A stretch of 40,261 nt of DNA. It comes from Lingula anatina (taxonomy: Eukaryota; Brachiopoda; Lingulata; Lingulida; Lingulidae). The stretch spans positions 6,692 through 46,952 of the forward strand of contig NW_019776116.1 of NCBI RefSeq assembly GCF_001039355.2, read 5' to 3'. Within the stretch, counting starts at the first letter, position 1, and each line of letters opens with the position of its first letter. Position numbers and translations under genes: made by a program. Below the pieces are notes generated by a model, which saw only the letters and a list, made by a program, of their open reading frames with translations, did not search any database and had not been told where the DNA came from. Positions 10,226 through 23,320 of the stretch are shown piece by piece.

Positions 10226-10565
10226 GACACAAACCATAAGGTAGACAAGAGCTTGTAGTTTACATCTATATGTATATGTGTGTACTGTAGCTTCTTAGGT
10301 TAATAGGGCAAGTGTTTAGCCAAGATGAATGACCCATGAAACACCACACCTGAAACTTGAATAAATACACCCCAGCACAACATGTGCCCATCACAAATAG
10401 ATTTCCTGTCCGATAAAAAAATGCTCTGCTTCTACTTCATTGTTTTTTTAACAAATTATTTTTCTTTTTTTACAACATCCAAGAGGATGATTTAAATCGG
10501 CCACTGTGAAATGCGAAAATGACCACAAAGAGCAACAGTGATTGAATAACTCGATCAAAAATAGA

Positions 10566-12435
10566 AACCTAGTTGTAGATCACAGCAATGAAATTTAATT
10601 TGAAATTTACGTGTATACATAATGGCTCATAAAATAGAGTAAAAATGAACAAAAAATTATATTAAAGACTGCCTTTCTTTATAATCACATGCAATGATTT
10701 TTTAGAGGAAAAAAAAACATGTCACAGATGTCACCATTTTGCTAAAATAGTCTTAGAGAAAATAAAACCAGGAGCTGATAACTGGGTTTGGGGGTTAACA
10801 GAATGACGGAGTTTAGACAGATACAGACTGGCTAGCTTGCAGACATCTGCACTTATGGTTGGTGCTCAAAGATAAAAGTGCCTTTTAGACAAGTAAAGGA
10901 CAACAGGGCCAAAGCATGTACATATAAAGAGACCTGGACACTGTCCTTTTAATACAGGATAGCCACATCATGAATCTACTATGTTACTTTTTTCTAACCT
11001 ACCCATTAGATGAGAGTCACATACAACATTAAAATAAACGGTTGAGTTACAGCAGTATAGTCTGAGGAATTTATTTAAACCAATGACTGATTCAAACATA
11101 TGATTCTGGTAGGTTTCAATTCATTTTTTCCTGCAAATACTACAGACTTATCATTTATCAGTGTGTGTGTCAATATCTCTAATTTCAAATACTGGAACCA
11201 CTTTTATCACTGTAAAACTTGGGTGTGCCTCAATATATTCTGCCTGGATTTCATAAAAAGTAGTCTGATATTCAAGATAACATGTGAAGTAACATCAACA
11301 GCAGGATACATAATCTAAGGTTTTTTTTGACAAAGGAAATATATGGAATAGTTGAAGAAACAGGTGGTTCTAAAACCACACCATCAACTATAACATCTGC
11401 AACTTGACATGTTGCAGCATGACTAGAGTGAAATCTCTAAAGATGCAGTAGCATTCTTCTTTCAGTTGTGTGAAGTGCTTCAAAATGGGTGGCAGAGTGT
11501 CAGAAATAATGGGTAAATACCATGAAAGATGTGTAGATCCAAACATAAAACATCCATCAGCTGGTTTTTACTTAGCAACAGCAAATGTGCAAATACATGA
11601 AGGAATGCTGTACAAAGTCTTTCTGTTGGATAATATGATTTACTAGTATATAATTCTTGCAAAGATAAAATGGATGAAGAAAATTTTTAAGCTGTTGTTA
11701 TCCTAGTTCTGAAACATTTTAATGTTGTTAAAACAGTGGCATGAAACAACTAAGTTTATACCCCTCTTACTTTGCCATGGGCACATAAGTAAGAACATAA
11801 ACCAGTTACCTTTTTGGAAGACTCAAAAAAGATTTTAAAACATGCATCAAACTGCAGTTCTCAAGTCTGCAGCAGAGGCAAGGCTGATCTTGAAAGTTTG
11901 GTATTTCATACTCATTAATCATGCCAGCTTGTTTGACTTTCAAGTTCTAATTCTGCTTCTGAACACTTGAAATTTTCAAGTTAATTTGCCTTGTTGAGGC
12001 CACAGTCATGCTGAGTAGAAGAAAAAAAAACTGGAGTGGGAGTTGTCTATTTGACAGGAAGGACCGAGCTGGATTCCTAGGAATCTGCCCATTAAGACAT
12101 AAGAGAAAAACACTCTGGAAACATTCTGGTCAGTAAAATACATAAATTTTGTTAAGCTACTCCATTTAATATGGAAATGAAATGGGCTGGCTACATACAC
12201 TCTTTCTGTTTCCAAATCAAATGTTCTCGAATTTTAATTTATCATTGAACCATAACCAGTCTCGCTTTCCTCCCCCCCCCCCCCCCAACAAGTACAGCAT
12301 AAAATCTTAGCATCCTGCTCAAACACGAAAAAAAAAAAAATTGAACCAATTAGTAGCCTGCCAAGTTGCTTATTCTTCAATGTCTGAAACAAGTTCAGCA
12401 GAGAATGAATTCAGCATACATCCCCCATCACTTAC
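10566..12435 (-). other. Intron between signal-peptide exon and lectin exon
   Basis: Unique AT-rich intron sequence with a run of 15 C at 12272-12286 and several short poly-A runs. I see no further exon. Confidence 0.6.
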
Positions 12436-12506
12436 CTCCTCCCACCTTTAATGAGCAGGCTCTGGAGAATGAGGAAGATGACTCCTGCCTGCGTCAACCT
12501 CTCCAT
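12436..12506 (-). CDS. SUEL-type lectin gene, coding exon 1 (signal peptide)
   Basis: The ATG at 12506 starts a 23-codon exon ending AG|gtaagt. The two leftover bases join the T of exon 2 to give Ser24, so the phase fits exactly. The encoded peptide has a short charged N-terminus (MER), a hydrophobic core (AGVIFLILQSLLI) and a basic, small-residue C-region, a classic secretory signal. This places the lectin domain outside the cell. A purine-rich GAGAGA stretch lies just 5' of the start. This ATG was chosen because the only ATGs upstream in the same exon are followed quickly by a stop. Confidence 0.85.
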
Positions 12507-12618
12507 CTTCTCTCTTTCTCTCTCACCCTGATGATATAATAGTATAATGCTCCTGGTATGTGGCTTTTTATTTATTCTTTTTGCTCTGCTACCTCATGCA
12601 GCTGCATTCCATGTCTCC
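12507..12618 (-). other. 5' UTR part of the signal-peptide exon
   Basis: An acceptor (gtgtttttgcag) ends at 12619, so the exon probably begins at 12618, with an upstream non-coding exon. It contains a tiny upstream ORF (ATG GAA TGC AGC TGC ATG AGG TAG) starting about 8 bases into the exon. That could dampen translation of the main frame. Confidence 0.6.
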
Positions 12619-14517
12619 CTGCAAAAACACAAAAAAATGTTTATTACATAGTTGTGTGTGTATAATGTGCACTTAAATAACCGCTGCATCAAAATAGTTT
12701 TTATGAACAGTAAAGTTTGTGAAAAAGGAAAATAAGATGAAGGTATTAATAAAATCTGCACTTGTAAAGCAGCTTTTCTTTAGCATTATTCTTGGAAAAA
12801 TATTTGAAGCATAGACATAAAAGAATGGCCACGAAAAATAAATACATTCATTATAAGTACAAAAAATAAACAATTGATGATTCTCCTTAAAAATTTTTCA
12901 AATCATCTTCACCATGCAAATAAAATTAAACAAAAAACAATATGTCAAAATCTCTGGTACAATATTGCATGCTTCTTTCACCCCTTACAAAATCAAGTCA
13001 TCAAAACAGTCCTGCTGTCCCAGTAACTGTGCCATATCTATCAATCATAGAGTACAATATTGTCACTGTCTTGGAGAGGACTCAACCATGCAATAAGAAA
13101 ATTAAGAATTTCCAACAACCTATATCATATTTTAAGTCTGCTTTTTAACCAAACAATAAGGGAAACAGGGCTATTTTAATCCTGGGGTTTCTAACATTGC
13201 AGATTCACAATCTTTTACTCTCTGAAGACTTGTTTCCCTGACGAGCATTGGAAAAGTTGAGAGTGGGTTGGGGAGGGTGGTACACAACAGATGCAAACGG
13301 GTGAGTTTCACAAAATATCTGAGGCCAAAAAATTGGTCTGAACTTTAAGCTCAAAAATTTAGTCTAACTCAGTTCAAGATAAATTCATAGCATGAATCAT
13401 TAGGAATGTCTTTCTGGTTATAAAACAGACACAATACATCATCTAAATAGACTACTAGTAAATTATCTTAGGTAAGAATGCACTAAAACTGTGGTCTTAA
13501 TGTTCAGACCTAATTTTGGGCTTAAGTTCTTTTATGAAATAGCCTACAGAACACCAAATTAACGCATGCTACAATAACCTCATCCAATGTACTTCATAAC
13601 TTGCCTCCTCCTCTTATCAAACTGTGAATCACCAAGTTAATACAAATACACTATTATTGATTTCCCGATGGTGGAAATCTATTACATGTCACAACACACA
13701 CATCTATTACCCTGGGTCTACTATATAGCTAACTGATAATGTGCGGTTTTACTGACAAATGGGCATTTCATACTACATGATCATTTCACATCATTATATG
13801 CACTCTAATATACAAGTTATCTGAAATGACTCTGTATGTTCAATGAACTACTTAGTTATAAAACCTAATTGAAACAAACACGTCATTCCCTGGCCCACTA
13901 ACTTTGCAGTGTTGCTATGATTCATTGTGGAGATATGTCCCTTTAAAAAAATTGAAACAAATAGCAAAAATGCAGATATATTGTCTGGTTATATCAAATC
14001 TCCCATTAGTCCAAATGTTTATGACAGCTTGGCATACAATCCACACTGTGCACTATTTTCACTCCATGCTTTATCAGGAACGCTGGTCAATTTAGACCTG
14101 ACAGGGAGCATGCCAGCTTGCCATGACAAAAGGATTTGACCAGTTCACAATTTCAGATGGGTAGCAGATACAATTTCCAGGAAATTTGCATTTTACTTCA
14201 AACTCCTAAAATATGACTGTCATTATCTTCATGCGAGATTATTTTAACCTTGGCCTCGCATCAACTTTGTATTTCCATGCACATTAAAGAGCAGTTCTTC
14301 TGTTTAAAGTCTTTGTAGTCCTATATCAGTGCCATTTGATGATGCAGTGAGTCATTTCCCTGCTGTCCTTTGTGGATTTTACAACTGTATAAAATATATA
14401 TCATTCATGGCCATAATCAGACCTGGCCTAATTTGAATCTATTCTGAACTAGTGAAGAGAAGGTATAATGATGCATTGCTTATTAATATACTAGTACCAG
14501 ACTGTGGGGTTGTTTTC

Positions 14518-15492
14518 ATCATCTTGGGTCATTTGTCCATAAGAAAATGGCTAATTGTTAAAAGTGTTTTTTTCATTTTTTGCTATGGTATTGTGATACA
14601 CAAAATGAGAAAACATATCAGCAGCATTCTTTTATTCTACCAGGCAAAAAAAAAAAAAAGGTAATAGAGGCAAGTGTGTCCTGAATTATCAGAAATGGAA
14701 ATATTTTGCTGAGGAACTAATGACAAAAGGAAAGAAATGAAAATGGCAAATGTGAATTTTTTGGAAAACGCATATTTCAAGACTTGGACCCTTAAAAGAC
14801 TCCAGCTCTACACCATCCCATTATATGTCACCTGAACCTCATCCATACTGACCACCTAATAGATTTATGTCCATGCTATATATGCTGCCAAGAGCTCTTA
14901 TCCTTAGTTTCCATAACAACAACAGCTAAGTGGTGTTGACAGTGTGGAGTACAAATATGAAGTTGAGAGTTTGCTGGCAGCGTCAGGGAAAAAAGGAGTA
15001 TGATTTCAATAACTGTGTGTTGAGGGAGACAGATGGGGTGGATTTTGGTCCCTCTTGTCTATCTTTTGTTAACAGTTCTTATTACTTTTTCACTGTGTGC
15101 AGTCTTAAAAAAAGATATCTGAATTTTTTTGAAATGGGAAAGTTACTATTAGTTTAAGTTATTAAGAGTTTTTCCTCTTGTATGTATTTTAAATAGTAAG
15201 CTATAGTATATTTTGACCTTTGGACGTTGCATTTCTAGTCCACTTGTTACAGGTTAACCTGGTACCAGATACCACCTCAGCAGTTTAATTTCTAACCACA
15301 AGGAGGCAATCCAGTCCCACTGTTGTCCAGCCTATTGCTGTGAACATGTGTATTTATCTTAAACTGAAACACCATATTTTTGGGTCTGAAATTATAAAAC
15401 AATTTTTAGACATAATCAAGCTCTTGTGAAAACAAGGCAGTTGTTTTAACCTAGATCATCTTGGGTCATTTGTCCATAAGAAAATGGCTAAT
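14518..15492 (+). repeat. Left arm of about 1-kb near-perfect palindrome
   Basis: The 975 bp reappear reverse-complemented at 15539-16511, with a 46-bp spacer. I noticed only a poly-A length difference (14 versus 12) and one base change near 14785-14795. The first 84 bp (14518-14601) also recur directly at 15455-15538, so the centre of the palindrome repeats its outer end. Confidence 0.92.
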
Positions 15493-15538
15493 TGTTAAAA
15501 GTGTTTTTTTCATTTTTTGCTATGGTATTGTGATACAC

Positions 15539-16511
15539 ATTAGCCATTTTCTTATGGACAAATGACCCAAGATGATCTAGGTTAAAACAACTGCCTTGTT
15601 TTCACAAGAGCTTGATTATGTCTAAAAATTGTTTTATAATTTCAGACCCAAAAATATGGTGTTTCAGTTTAAGATAAATACACATGTTCACAGCAATAGG
15701 CTGGACAACAGTGGGACTGGATTGCCTCCTTGTGGTTAGAAATTAAACTGCTGAGGTGGTATCTGGTACCAGGTTAACCTGTAACAAGTGGACTAGAAAT
15801 GCAACGTCCAAAGGTCAAAATATACTATAGCTTACTATTTAAAATACATACAAGAGGAAAAACTCTTAATAACTTAAACTAATAGTAACTTTCCCATTTC
15901 AAAAAAATTCAGATATCTTTTTTTAAGACTGCACACAGTGAAAAAGTAATAAGAACTGTTAACAAAAGATAGACAAGAGGGACCAAAATCCACCCCATCT
16001 GTCTCCCTCAACACACAGTTATTGAAATCATACTCCTTTTTTCCCTGACGCTGCCAGCAAACTCTCAACTTCATATTTGTACTCCACACTGTCAACACCA
16101 CTTAGCTGTTGTTGTTATGGAAACTAAGGATAAGAGCTCTTGGCAGCATATATAGCATGGACATAAATCTATTAGGTGGTCAGTATGGATGAGGTTCAGG
16201 TGACATATAATGGGATGGTGTAGAGCTGGAGTCTTTTAAGGGTCAAAGTCTTGAAATATGCGTTTTCCAAAAAATTCACATTTGCCATTTTCATTTCTTT
16301 CCTTTTGTCATTAGTTCCTCAGCAAAATATTTCCATTTCTGATAATTCAGGACACACTTGCCTCTATTACCTTTTTTTTTTTTGCCTGGTAGAATAAAAG
16401 AATGCTGCTGATATGTTTTCTCATTTTGTGTATCACAATACCATAGCAAAAAATGAAAAAAACACTTTTAACAATTAGCCATTTTCTTATGGACAAATGA
16501 CCCAAGATGAT
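15539..16511 (-). repeat. Right arm of about 1-kb near-perfect palindrome
   Basis: Inverted copy of 14518-15492. Beyond 16511 the match to the central region continues (tctaggttaaaa.aactgcct) to about 16531, as if another inverted unit began. No transposase-like frame and no target duplication are visible. Confidence 0.92.
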
Positions 16512-19500
16512 CTAGGTTAAAAAAACTGCCTTTGGTTTTTGCATGAGATTCAATTGCCAAAACACACTAGACTTTAATTAGTTGTTTTTCTTCTGACAAA
16601 AAAATTCAAAAATTGCACGGAAAGCCGTAAGTGAATTCCTGGCAAGCTGGGTGGTGAAAAACAATCCCCATGTCACCCAGATGAGCCAATTAGGGTTGGG
16701 CATAATGCTTAGAGAAAATCTACATTGGTCATTCACACCTTCCAAAACAATCAAGCTTAATCCCAAGAGATTAACCTGGATAATATGCTTAATCAAATAA
16801 TGAGGTAAGAGTTACTAACTGCATTCAATTAAGGGGAGTTGCCACGGCTTGTGATTTGCTGGCATGGACTCCCTGGAGGACAATCCTAAGACTACTAGTA
16901 AGAGTAATGTCCACCCTGTTCATTCTTGAAACCACCAGTGGGCATTCCACTTGTTCACTGTTGATATCTGTTTCACAATTTTGAATGAACTTCCATCAAG
17001 TAGGAATGCAGAAGCAATGCTTTTAGTGTTTTCTTTGGAACACCTAACCTGAGATTAAAAAAGCCAAGTCCAAAATATGAATGAGTAAAGAAAAGGATTT
17101 GCCAATATATTCATTGGGAATAATTTTGCATCTACCATATAACAACATGTTGACTAATTTGTTCTTTTCTAAAGCCCACATTAAAAGTCTGTTATCACTT
17201 ATCCTTCAGCTTTTTTGACAAAAATACCAGATTAAAAAGGTTTATCTTATCACCAATTTTTCCCCCTTTTTTGACAAAGAGAAAAATATACCAGCTCTGC
17301 ATACTAATCAAAGTGGCCAAACAACTTGAACTTAGAGGCCCATGTGACATCCATCATTACTGCTAAACATACTGTGACTGGGCACAGTATGGTGTCCACA
17401 AAGAACCGTAAGATCACCATTTCACGATCTTTGTGCTCCTGTCTAGTCCAAAGATCTGCTAGCAGACTCCAGTCTCTTCATAAAATTACTTTTTTGTTAC
17501 AGACCATGAAATTTGAGCTGGGAATCGTGTATATCCCTATTCTCAGTTGTTCACTGAACTGGTATTCAATATGCTTTACAAGAGTCCAATTTTCTTGTGC
17601 CAGCTTTTTTTTTTTTTTTAATCAGCATGGCAAATTTGATTCATATGATAAGAAAATATTTATAAAAAATACATAAAAATAACAATGTAATTCTAAATGC
17701 TTTGTTAAAATTATCAGAAAAGTCTTTATGTGTTCTGGCAGTCATATTGCATGGGATATTCTTAAACTGTCAAACTGTCAACTATATTTGATCTCTGTGC
17801 AAAAGACTGAATACTGTTTTACACAGACACAGATCTAACGACTACTGCATACACACTATTTATATTTACAAACAAATTTACATGACCTCACATACTGCTG
17901 TATTTGATGGAGACAGTACCTACTGACTGATCAAGTTTCACATATAAAAGATTGCTGACAGTCGAAATCAGTGCAAGAAAACACCTACACAAATATTATC
18001 CCTACAACACAATAGTCAACCTATACTGGGTAGTACTTACACAAGCCAAACTTGATGCACCTATTCACAAGGCTCTCTTTGCAAAGCAAACTACTGAACT
18101 GCCAGGCCTTCTGTTTTTATTTTCTCTCAATTATATATCCTCTGTGTTTCTTCTTTAAAAGCACATGACAGACAATTGCATGTCAGCAGCACGTGGTACA
18201 AGTTTTTACACCAATTTCAAGATCCAACTTCGCTACTTAAAAGCCACTGCATCATTTACTGACAAAAACATATTATGGGATACTGTTTCTTACTCTAACT
18301 CTGCTCCTGGACTTCAAACGTGCACATAATTTCAACTTTCATCTGTCCTGTTACAGTGGGGTCCGTAGGCAGTGGGGTGGGGGTGGAGTTTGGGGTTTGA
18401 ACAAAATGCCCTTTTCGACAAGTAAAGTCCCACTGTTGATCAAAATTTGATCTGGGTTCAATGTTATGAACAAATTTCATGGCAAAAGGATCCACTTTTT
18501 CAGAAAATGCATCTCCCTTTGTAATTACTGGCCATGAGCCTGTGATTTATATCTGACACGAATATGATCCTCCATTTTCAGAGAGAAAATGTTTAACAAG
18601 ACTGAATGTTACAATATCAGGATTGTAGCATTCTCCCAGGTTAAGAAACCCCCTGTCACCCTATCTATCCAGCATTCCTAGCACAAGTGCCATCATCTAC
18701 AATTTCAATTCTCTTCAACTTACCTAAGATCCCAAATGCAAAGTTCAGTTTGATGATACACCTTCTTGAAACCTGAATGGGATTTCAACTGTGGAGTAAT
18801 AGACCTATCCGTCCTGCGGAGTATTGTGGAGTGGCGTAAGAGTTCCTTGCCTCTGACTGTTCCAGCCTACTATTGCACGAATAATATCAACTGACCTGAC
18901 CTCTGCTGGAGTAGGCAAGTTGGGGCTACTCTTTCTGAGGGGAGAAGGGTGTGAGACGAAAACCTACCTTATGTTACATAATTCCAGTGTTAATAAAAAT
19001 TTCAGCAATAGAATACATTGAAATATTGATTTGTTTATGCGTAGAATTATTCTAGACTCCAGATTTTTTTCTGCGGTTCTTGGTAGTTTATGTCACATAT
19101 TGGGAAGTAAACTGATACAGTTATGAAAAGTGGTTTATATTCCAGAAAACTGACTGAGATGCACCCAGTGAAATCACATATTTCTTATTTGCTACCATAA
19201 GTGATATAACACTCTTTTTTTGCCCAATTAACAAATGCTAGGGTCTAAGTTTCATTTTCAAAAACCAGATTGAAAAAAAAACTTCTTGACAAGCTGATCA
19301 CCTCTTCTTGAATTGACTCATGCCAACGGAAATCAAGAGTTTCTTCCTGAATTGCCTTGCATTGGGCCTGAAGAACTGTTTTTTTACAAACAGACACTCC
19401 CAGCAAAGCTCTTTCTGGTTAAGTGCATCAAAACAGATTAGTGTTTGTCTGCATGGTCTCAATGGTCACATTAGTTCAATAATAAAATAATGTTCAATCT

Positions 19501-22380
19501 GTCCTCGTTTGATGTCATTGCTCATAAACGATTACTAGCTTTCTGATATATTTGTTTAGATTTTCATTCTCATTTTCATATTGTCCAGTGAAAGTCTACT
19601 AACAATAAAACTAATTAAAAGACTGAATAATTTGGCATTTAAATCAATTGGGCAAGAATTACATAAATTAATAAATGTATTAATCAGTTAATTAACACAT
19701 CATCTGCTTTAAAGGAGGAGTTTCTTAAAATCTTTAAATACAACAACTTTATTAGAAAATTGTACACAAATAAATTGAAGTTTATCATATATCAAAGTAC
19801 TACTATGAACTTACAAAAATAGAACTACTCACAAAGAAATAGATGACAGCCCGAAGATCAAGAAGAGATGACAAAAACTGCTGGCAGTAAATCAAACAAA
19901 TTGAGGTCTCTTGGTGGAAAATCTGCATGCAAAATAGAGTTTAAAAAAACAGTAGGAGTACCTAGTCTCATTCCTCATTTCTGAAGTGGAGAAGGGCCAG
20001 AGATAAGAGGGTCGAAAGTGTGCGTATGAAAGTGTCTGCATGTATAATGTTCAGATAGAAAAGTGGATGTAACTTAAGACAGTGTGTGTGGTAGATGGAC
20101 ATCCAGATTACTCTGATTGGCATCCGTCCATCAGCAAACCTCAAAAAGTTTACTGGTAAAACACACAAAATAATGGATAATTCATGGCAAGCAGGATGAA
20201 ATATGCAAAATCACACTAAGAACACTTATGTAGAATACTTCCTACTTGTACATTGGTGAAGTTAAGCTTTTCTTTTAAAAAACAAAAATTAAACTTTTCC
20301 TATAGTGTATTCAAATGCAGCCAACCAACCAATCAAATAATGCTACAAACAACAAAACACACATCAACTGTATCAAGATAGCTTTGCAAAATGACGAAAT
20401 ACTTATTTTTAATTTATTAAAAGCTTTGGAATTCATAAGATATAATGACAAAAAGACCTAATTCAAAAGGAGTGGTTCACATTTTTCCAAGATGAAGTGA
20501 ACTCACATAAAACCATATTGAGGCATAGGCATGCTCAGAATTAATTGAATCTTTATCAATACCCCATTATATGTCTAAGGGCACAAAAATGAAAGTCACC
20601 AGCTGATTGTGACTTAATTGCAGTAAAGATGCTGAACAAACGATCTTAAAAGTACTGATTATTTTTTCAACTTTTTTCTATTTGTAGAGACAATTTTTAA
20701 GCATAAATAAATAAATGCAAATTCATTAGATGATTTTTGTGACAAAAAAAAAAAAATGTTTATTATTTTTTGTTAAGTTCTGCAATATACTGAAAGAGAT
20801 TTTTTTTCTTTTTTTCCCCTTATTCTGCAAATACAAAGACCGGAGTCATTCTAGCATAACTTTTTCACAAATAGCTAAATGCCTTATTTTCCTGCTATAA
20901 CAGTTACAAAGCATCAAATATTGAGCATCAAGAATAGCCAATGTAAATTATTTCTGTAGTTTGGGAACTGGACAGACAAGAAAAGTCAATATTTTCCTCC
21001 CTCCATCCTAGGTATTTATTTATACCAAATAACTTATTTATAAACTTTTTCTGAATGAAAATCACGTGTTGTTGTCAAAACCAATTATTTACAAATAAGC
21101 CTTGTGGCAGGTATGGTCTGGTCTATAAGTAGGTGTACCAGGCTGATAGCTGAGGCATACCACAGTGGTTTCCTTTACATAGTGTCTGCAATTCTAGATG
21201 CCACATCACATTCACCATCATCAACCTGATTTTCAGAGGTCACTAGAAATGACCCACTAGTATCAGCATGCATTGGACATCTGCAGTTCCCAATATTCTA
21301 TACTGACATGATGATGATACTGAAGATTAGAGGTGACTACCAAACAGTTTCAAACAGATCAATAAAGTTTTTAATAGTCAAATTTAAACATAAATCTGAA
21401 GAAATCAAAGACCAGCTGTCCATGACATTCATTCTACCACTGAAAACATCTCCCCAGTTTAGGATGTGGCTTTATGGAGACATTTTTGCTAACTTTATAA
21501 AATCAGATGTAATGCAATAGGCAAAGCCACTTCAGGTTAATAAAACAATAGTTGTGTTGTCTTCTTGGACATATCAAGAAAACACAGAGTACAGATAAAG
21601 CAAACATCAACTAGCCACTTCAGCTCTTACATGTGCTTTGATAGAGACATTCATCAACTTAGAGCTTTCCCTCTAGAATATCTAAAACCTTTTAAGCTAT
21701 ATACTAGTCAAATGGTCCTGTAACAGCATAAAACAAATGTGTATGAATCTTAAGTGTGGTTTATGTGTTTAAACAAGCCTCTTCACATAAAAACCACACA
21801 TATGTTGATCTACCCACACAGACAGTCAGACATAAAACAAACCAAAAGGGGTGGGGGACTAATTAACTCTGTTACATGGCCTTTAAAAAGACAATCAGTA
21901 CTAATACTAGTATACTGTAGACAAAAATTAATATGTATTGGACTAAATAGAAACAGGTGTTTAAATTAGAAAATCTATTTGTAATAGTTAGGAATGATGA
22001 AATATTCCACTTTACCAAGAGAGCTCTTAAGTATCAAAACATTTTTAAGATTACACAATCTGAAAAACCTTATAACCCCTTGCTATTTTAAGTGTAAATT
22101 AAGTTTGTACTCAGATAATAGTACAACTCTGTGAAGTTCCCACATCTTGTTGTACAAATTCCTGATTACACATTCTGTGGCTATTTGATCTGAGGTCAGT
22201 TAAGTTAATCTATAATTACTGGGAGTGGCCAAATCAAATTTAATCAGAACACCTGCTGATGAAAGGGATATTCAAGTCTGATCCAGTGCAACGGTAAATT
22301 GTTAAATTCCGTTTCAGCAGGTTTGTACCTCAAAAATTTCCTGGCAAAAAATGCTCCCTCATAACCAGACAATTGTTAAA

Positions 22381-22412
22381 GTGTGTGTGTGTGTGTGTGT
22401 ATGTGTGTGTGT
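22381..22412. repeat. (GT)n microsatellite
   Basis: Alternating GT for 32 bp with one AT interruption. Such tracts can adopt Z-DNA and are commonly polymorphic. Confidence 0.9.
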
Positions 22413-23195
22413 AGGGGAGAGGGGCTATGGCAAATACAGCATTTCCCTTTTTATATCTAACAAAATTTGACCACAACCTGTTGGCCATAATAAAACAATT
22501 TCACAAATCATTGACTGTTGTCGGTTTTATTTTCAAACTTATCCCATCTGTTTCATTAAGATACTACTTCTGCTCCCTTCCTCTGTAAGACTTAAAAGCC
22601 GTATCGTATCACATTTTGATATTTGAACATATTTTACAAGGCCAGCTTATCAAAAAAAATCACATAAATAAAAGCTAGCTCATCAATCTTTAATGAGTAT
22701 CTTTTTCATAGAGACTTATGTATTAATGCAATTTTACTAACCGTTACTTAAAAACTTTTAGCACAAGGTTTAGCTACGAGTAACGTTACCCTGTGCTGAA
22801 GAGAGTTCCAAATATTTGGAGTAGCTGACCACACACCATCGACTAAACTACACTACAGCAAAAAATCATAAAATGGTAAGAATCGGAATTTTGTTTAAGT
22901 ACTTTCACATTATATCGTCAGTTTTATTAATCTCGGTAACGCTGAACTGCAAAATGACTCACTCTATTATAATTTCTATGTTGGTTTACAGGACCGCGAC
23001 AGTGCTTGGTCAAGTGCACGCTTAAGCCTTAACGCGTAGCAAAACCAAGATAAAAAGTTTTCACAAAGTCATTACGCGTGATATTTTATCAATTCTAGTG
23101 TATTACCTACCTTATTATTCGCTTATGATGAATAATACTTCGAGGAGCTGGTACAAGCACCCAAAACTCGAGAAAACTACAGAGTGATTGCTCAC

Positions 23196-23285
23196 CTCGC
23201 TTGTAGATTCAACAACAATAGGGCTGTCTTGTTAAACTACTCAAAGCACCTGTGCACTCCTGCCCTCTATATTCCAAACCACAGA
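23196..23285 (-). other. Non-coding first exon, SUEL-lectin gene (putative)
   Basis: A consensus donor (GCGAG|gtgagc) on the minus strand ends an exon at 23196. It contains no ATG that opens a long frame. It is the best candidate for the 5' UTR exon that must splice to the acceptor at 12619. The transcription start is not defined by sequence, and the right boundary given here is a guess. Confidence 0.45.
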
Positions 23286-23320
23286 TTTGTCACGTGATCA
23301 GCCGGCTTTTGGGTAGTTGC
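23240..23320. promoter_or_regulatory. Probable bidirectional promoter
   Basis: Two 5' UTR-type exons point away from each other within about 160 bp: a minus-strand donor at 23195 and a plus-strand donor at 23354. Between them lies a CACGTG box (23291-23296) followed by ATCA, a site type bound by USF/MITF-class bHLH-zip factors. There is no clear TATA box. Sharing of this promoter by the lectin and peroxiredoxin genes is inferred from geometry. Confidence 0.5.

Larger units (their letters stand above)
8912..10565. repeat. Second copy of 1,654-bp duplicated segment
   Basis: Copy of 7257-8910, ending at the base where the left copy ends. Unique intron sequence follows from 10566. Confidence 0.93.
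12619..23195 (-). other. Long 5' UTR intron of the SUEL-lectin gene
   Basis: A 10.6-kb intron is inferred between the non-coding first exon (donor at 23195) and the ATG exon. It contains the large inverted repeat at 14518-16511, a (GT)n tract at 22381-22412 and many poly-A/T runs. No protein family, tRNA or rRNA was recognised. The scattered 60-116-codon frames lack domain content and splice support. Confidence 0.5.

Noticed and set aside
14930-16101. Identical 75-codon frames on opposite strands
   Set aside because: They are the same sequence seen in both arms of the palindrome. The frame opens at GTG rather than ATG and has no recognisable domain.
17326-17676. 116-codon plus ORF
   Set aside because: No family resemblance, ends in a poly-T-derived Phe run, and no supporting splice context.
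18295-18400. Possible second G-quadruplex (ggggtgggggtggagtttgggg)
   Set aside because: Only three runs of four or more G with short loops. A fourth needs a loop of about 12 bases, so it is weak.
18295-18495. 66-codon minus ORF with Pro/Thr-rich stretch
   Set aside because: Short, over a G-rich low-complexity strip, with no splice-site or family support.
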